This document shows, one piece after another, positions 6,282-7,725 of a stretch of 7,725 nucleotides of DNA (position 1 is its first letter; the number at the start of each line of letters is the position of its first letter). Under the pieces are notes generated by a model. The model saw only the letters and a list, made by a program, of their open reading frames with translations, made no database searches and had not been told where the DNA came from. Origin of the DNA: Armatimonadota bacterium. GTDB lineage: Bacteria > Armatimonadota > Chthonomonadetes > Chthonomonadales > Chthonomonadaceae. The position numbers were made by a program, and so were the translations under genes. The stretch is from contig JAPLCR010000394.1 of the NCBI GenBank assembly GCA_026392135.1, positions 1 to 7,725 on the forward strand. Reading direction: 5' to 3'.

Positions 6282-6318
6282 AAGGGTTGTTCCTATAACG
6301 ATAGGAACAACCCTTTTT
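6282..6318 (+). terminator. strong rho-independent terminator
   Basis: AAGGGTTGTTCCTAT (6282-6296) and ATAGGAACAACCCTT (6301-6315) form a perfect 15-bp stem with loop AACG. The stem runs into T5 at 6314-6318. It closes the transcript of the small gene at 6064-6261, and of htrA if that reads through. Confidence 0.92.
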
Positions 6319-6616
6319 GCGTTACTGGCTCATGGCGGCTATGGCGGCAACGGGGGAACGGGAAGCTACACGGGCGGAGGCTCTGCGTATGACTCTATTA
6401 CGACTCCTACCGATTTAGGGAGTCGGCGCGGCTATGCCTATACTGGCTACTACGGCTATGGTGGCGGTGTTTTGCGCCTAACTATCAACGACGTTTTAAC
6501 CGTTAATGGCAGGTTGAGTGCAAACGGAGGTGATGCAGGTTCTCTTCAAGGCGACGTTCGCTGGCGACACGGCGTACAACGCTTGCGTGGGGAATAGCAC
6601 GCTTACTATCAAGTAG
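6319..6616 (+). pseudogene. remnant of a glycine-rich, Ig-like surface protein
   Basis: The frame containing 6328-6330 reads a Gly/Tyr-rich stretch (AHGGYGGNGGTGSYTGGG), then APTDLGS-like TPTDLGS, GYGGGVLRLTI and LTVNGRLSANGGDAGS, ending at TAG 6595-6597. This order resembles the Gly-rich beta segments repeated in very large bacterial surface proteins. It has no start codon or ribosome site and begins right after a terminator. In the next frame, from about 6542, the DNA reads LFKATFAGDTAYNACVGNS and then TLTIK before TAG 6614-6616. That is the last strand pair of a bacterial Ig-like repeat, a typical C-terminus. The two parts are out of frame, meeting near 6533-6545. I infer decay by a 5' deletion plus an internal deletion or frameshift. 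Domain identity is by eye. Confidence 0.7.
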
Positions 6617-6624
6617 CGTGCTAT
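6594..6624. repeat. inverted repeat over the relic's final stop codon
   Basis: ATAGCACGCT (6594-6603) and AGCGTGCTAT (6615-6624) are perfect 10-bp arms; ACT and AGT extend the stem with one bulged T and a 4-nt loop. It spans both stop codons of the relic. There is no T-run. It may be a leftover 3' structure of the original gene. Confidence 0.45.
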
Positions 6625-6650
6625 CGATAGATACCCGGTACGCAAATCGT

Positions 6651-6703
6651 AAGCCCTCCTCCCTCTCATTATAACGAGCAGGAGGAGGGCTTAAAACTTT
6701 GGA
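6651..6703 (+). terminator. 12-bp hairpin, probable old terminator
   Basis: AAGCCCTCCTCC (6651-6662) and GGAGGAGGGCTT (6681-6692) pair perfectly around an 18-nt loop. The tail TAAAACTTTGG is a poor T-run. It would be the natural 3' end of the surface-protein gene now in ruins, and insulates the next promoter. Confidence 0.45.
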
Positions 6704-6712
6704 CGTAGACGC

Positions 6713-6742
6713 TTGCGCTTTGGGGCTGTAGTTTGCTATAAT
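6713..6742 (+). promoter_or_regulatory. extended -10 promoter of the last gene
   Basis: A perfect TATAAT (6737-6742) is preceded by TG at 6734-6735, the extended -10 form. A weak -35, TTGCGC (6713-6718), lies 18 nt upstream, which is normal when the TG element is present. It is 48 bp ahead of the ATG at 6791. Confidence 0.8.
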
Positions 6743-6776
6743 GAGTCAAGTTTTGTCAACCTCAATCTCCGTTCCC

Positions 6777-6782
6777 GGAGGG
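6777..6782 (+). promoter_or_regulatory. Shine-Dalgarno site fixing the start at 6791
   Basis: GGAGGG lies 8 nt before the ATG at 6791. The longer frame from 6713 begins within the promoter and is not a real start. Confidence 0.85.
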
Positions 6783-6790
6783 AACACACC

Positions 6791-7693
6791 ATGCAAGCAG
6801 CGCGGCGAATCAATCCCGAAGATAGTCCCAATCCATTCCAAAAGCCCCTGCCAACGCCCCAGCCTGTGCGAAAGCCGCGTAATAGTGCGGGCTGGCTGTT
6901 ATATCGGGTGTGCCTGTTCGCACTTGCGTGGGGCTTACTCGCCCTCTATGCACGTCAAACGGTATTAGGTCGTGCCTTAGTAGTACAAACTCTGCTCGCA
7001 GCGTTCTGGATGGGAGGTGTTCTCTCCCTCAAGTTCCTCAAAAAAGAGACGAATACTGTTTGGCTGACAGCGCCCCTTCTCTTCACCTTTGCGCTGTGGC
7101 TACCGCGTCCAGTTGCTCCCGTACTCGCGTTGGTAGGCTATTTTCTTCTTTCTCGTTCTGGCAAGCGCCGCGAAACTGTACGTGCTCAAGTGCGTCTGCA
7201 AGGAGCCATGCTTGCACTTGCGCTCATTGCGGGACGATTCGCCTTCGACCAGATCTTCCTACGCTCCAAGGGGATACCGCATACCTCCGCTCAACTTTTT
7301 GATACGCCGTCCATGCCCTTAGAGTTTTTGTGGCGATTGTGTTTGGGAAGCGTGGCAGGGCTAGTTGTATTGGCGGCGGTGTACACTCTCCTAGAGACTA
7401 TCTCCAACCGACTTCACCCTGCAAGCCTTTCAGAGTTTAAGCCGGAGCGCGTCTCTTTGGAGCGCTTGGCGTTCGGCATTGCGCTCTGCCTTCTCTTTAC
7501 GCCTCTAGGGATGCTATTGGGGGCGGGAACCGCTATTCCGCTGGGTGCTCTGCTTATTTTTGGGGCTATCGCCTTCCAAACCCAGCAGTCCGCGCACCAA
7601 CTCCAAAACAGCCTCCGCGTCGCGCAAGCCGTCGGGAAAATCGCCCTTACACAACCCCAGTATTGGGTTCAAAGATGTAGACAAAATAGTTGA
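6791..7693 (+). CDS. polytopic membrane protein, possibly truncated sensor
   Basis: This encodes 300 residues. A proline-rich soluble N-terminus with basic residues (1-32) precedes about seven or eight hydrophobic segments, near 35-54, 61-80, 88-105, 107-121, 137-153, 176-197, 216-236 and 238-253. After the last helix comes a short amphipathic, coiled-coil-like stretch (FQTQQSAHQLQNSLRVAQAVGKIAL, split at residues 252-276). Such a linker normally leads into a cytoplasmic GAF, GGDEF, HD-GYP or kinase domain. Here the protein stops 24 residues later with a tail unlike the rest (YWVQRCRQNS), and DNA after about 7655 turns AT-richer. I infer the sensory half of a signalling protein cut short by a rearrangement or insertion. 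It may instead be a complete unknown membrane protein. No family was recognised. Confidence 0.72.
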   Translation: MQAARRINPEDSPNPFQKPLPTPQPVRKPRNSAGWLLYRVCLFALAWGLLALYARQTVLGRALVVQTLLAAFWMGGVLSLKFLKKETNTVWLTAPLLFTFALWLPRPVAPVLALVGYFLLSRSGKRRETVRAQVRLQGAMLALALIAGRFAFDQIFLRSKGIPHTSAQLFDTPSMPLEFLWRLCLGSVAGLVVLAAVYTLLETISNRLHPASLSEFKPERVSLERLAFGIALCLLFTPLGMLLGAGTAIPLGALLIFGAIAFQTQQSAHQLQNSLRVAQAVGKIALTQPQYWVQRCRQNS

Positions 7694-7712
7694 AATCACC
7701 CTGTTGGGTTGT
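7651..7712. repeat. short inverted repeat at the right edge
   Basis: ACAACCC (7651-7657) and GGGTTGT (7706-7712) are 7-bp arms 48 bp apart. A local CCCA/TGGG hairpin sits in the left part. The segment spans the odd C-terminal codons of the preceding gene. It could be the edge of a small mobile element continuing beyond the window; the evidence is thin. Confidence 0.25.
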
Positions 7713-7725
7713 ATATGAGATTGGG

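Overview
The window is a stretch of bacterial chromosome of intermediate GC content with loosely packed genes. Strong Shine-Dalgarno sites, consensus sigma-70-type promoters and C/G-rich intergenic hairpin repeats are present. The gene set is a Gfo/Idh/MocA dehydrogenase, a DPM1-like GT2, a YIL108W-type metalloprotease, an HtrA protease, and remnants of a Gly-rich/Ig-like surface protein. This would suit Armatimonadota, Planctomycetota or Chloroflexota-like bacteria. That placement is inference; there is no marker gene here to fix the phylum.

Layout. Positions 1-2343 are on the minus strand. A strong promoter (2315-2343) drives a Gfo/Idh/MocA oxidoreductase (1237-2280). It is followed, after a 133-bp gap, by a GT2 glycosyltransferase (408-1103) and a 96-aa membrane protein (83-373), ending at a hairpin repeat (1-42). 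From 2729 the genes are on the plus strand: a secreted metzincin-type protease (2729-3994), a 467-bp repeat-bearing gap, a secreted or membrane-anchored HtrA/Deg serine protease with two PDZ domains (4462-5928), and a 65-codon unknown gene (6064-6261) closed by a near-ideal intrinsic terminator (6282-6318). Directly after that terminator lies a gene relic (6319-6616): a glycine-rich surface-protein segment joined out of frame to the last strands of an Ig-like domain. A hairpin, an extended -10 promoter and a 300-aa polytopic membrane protein (6791-7693) end the window.

How the genes relate. The GT2 and the small membrane protein are probably co-transcribed and may act together on a lipid-linked sugar or surface glycan. 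The two secreted proteases are independent transcription units, both acting outside the cytoplasmic membrane. HtrA is a protein-quality protease; the role of the metalloprotease is unknown. The last membrane protein looks like the sensor half of a signalling protein whose output domain is missing.

I see no CRISPR array, tRNA, rRNA, complete insertion sequence or recognisable defence system. The best leads are the decayed surface-protein locus, the intergenic repeat family, the unusual metalloprotease and the GT2/small-membrane-protein pair. None of these is strong evidence for an undescribed system.
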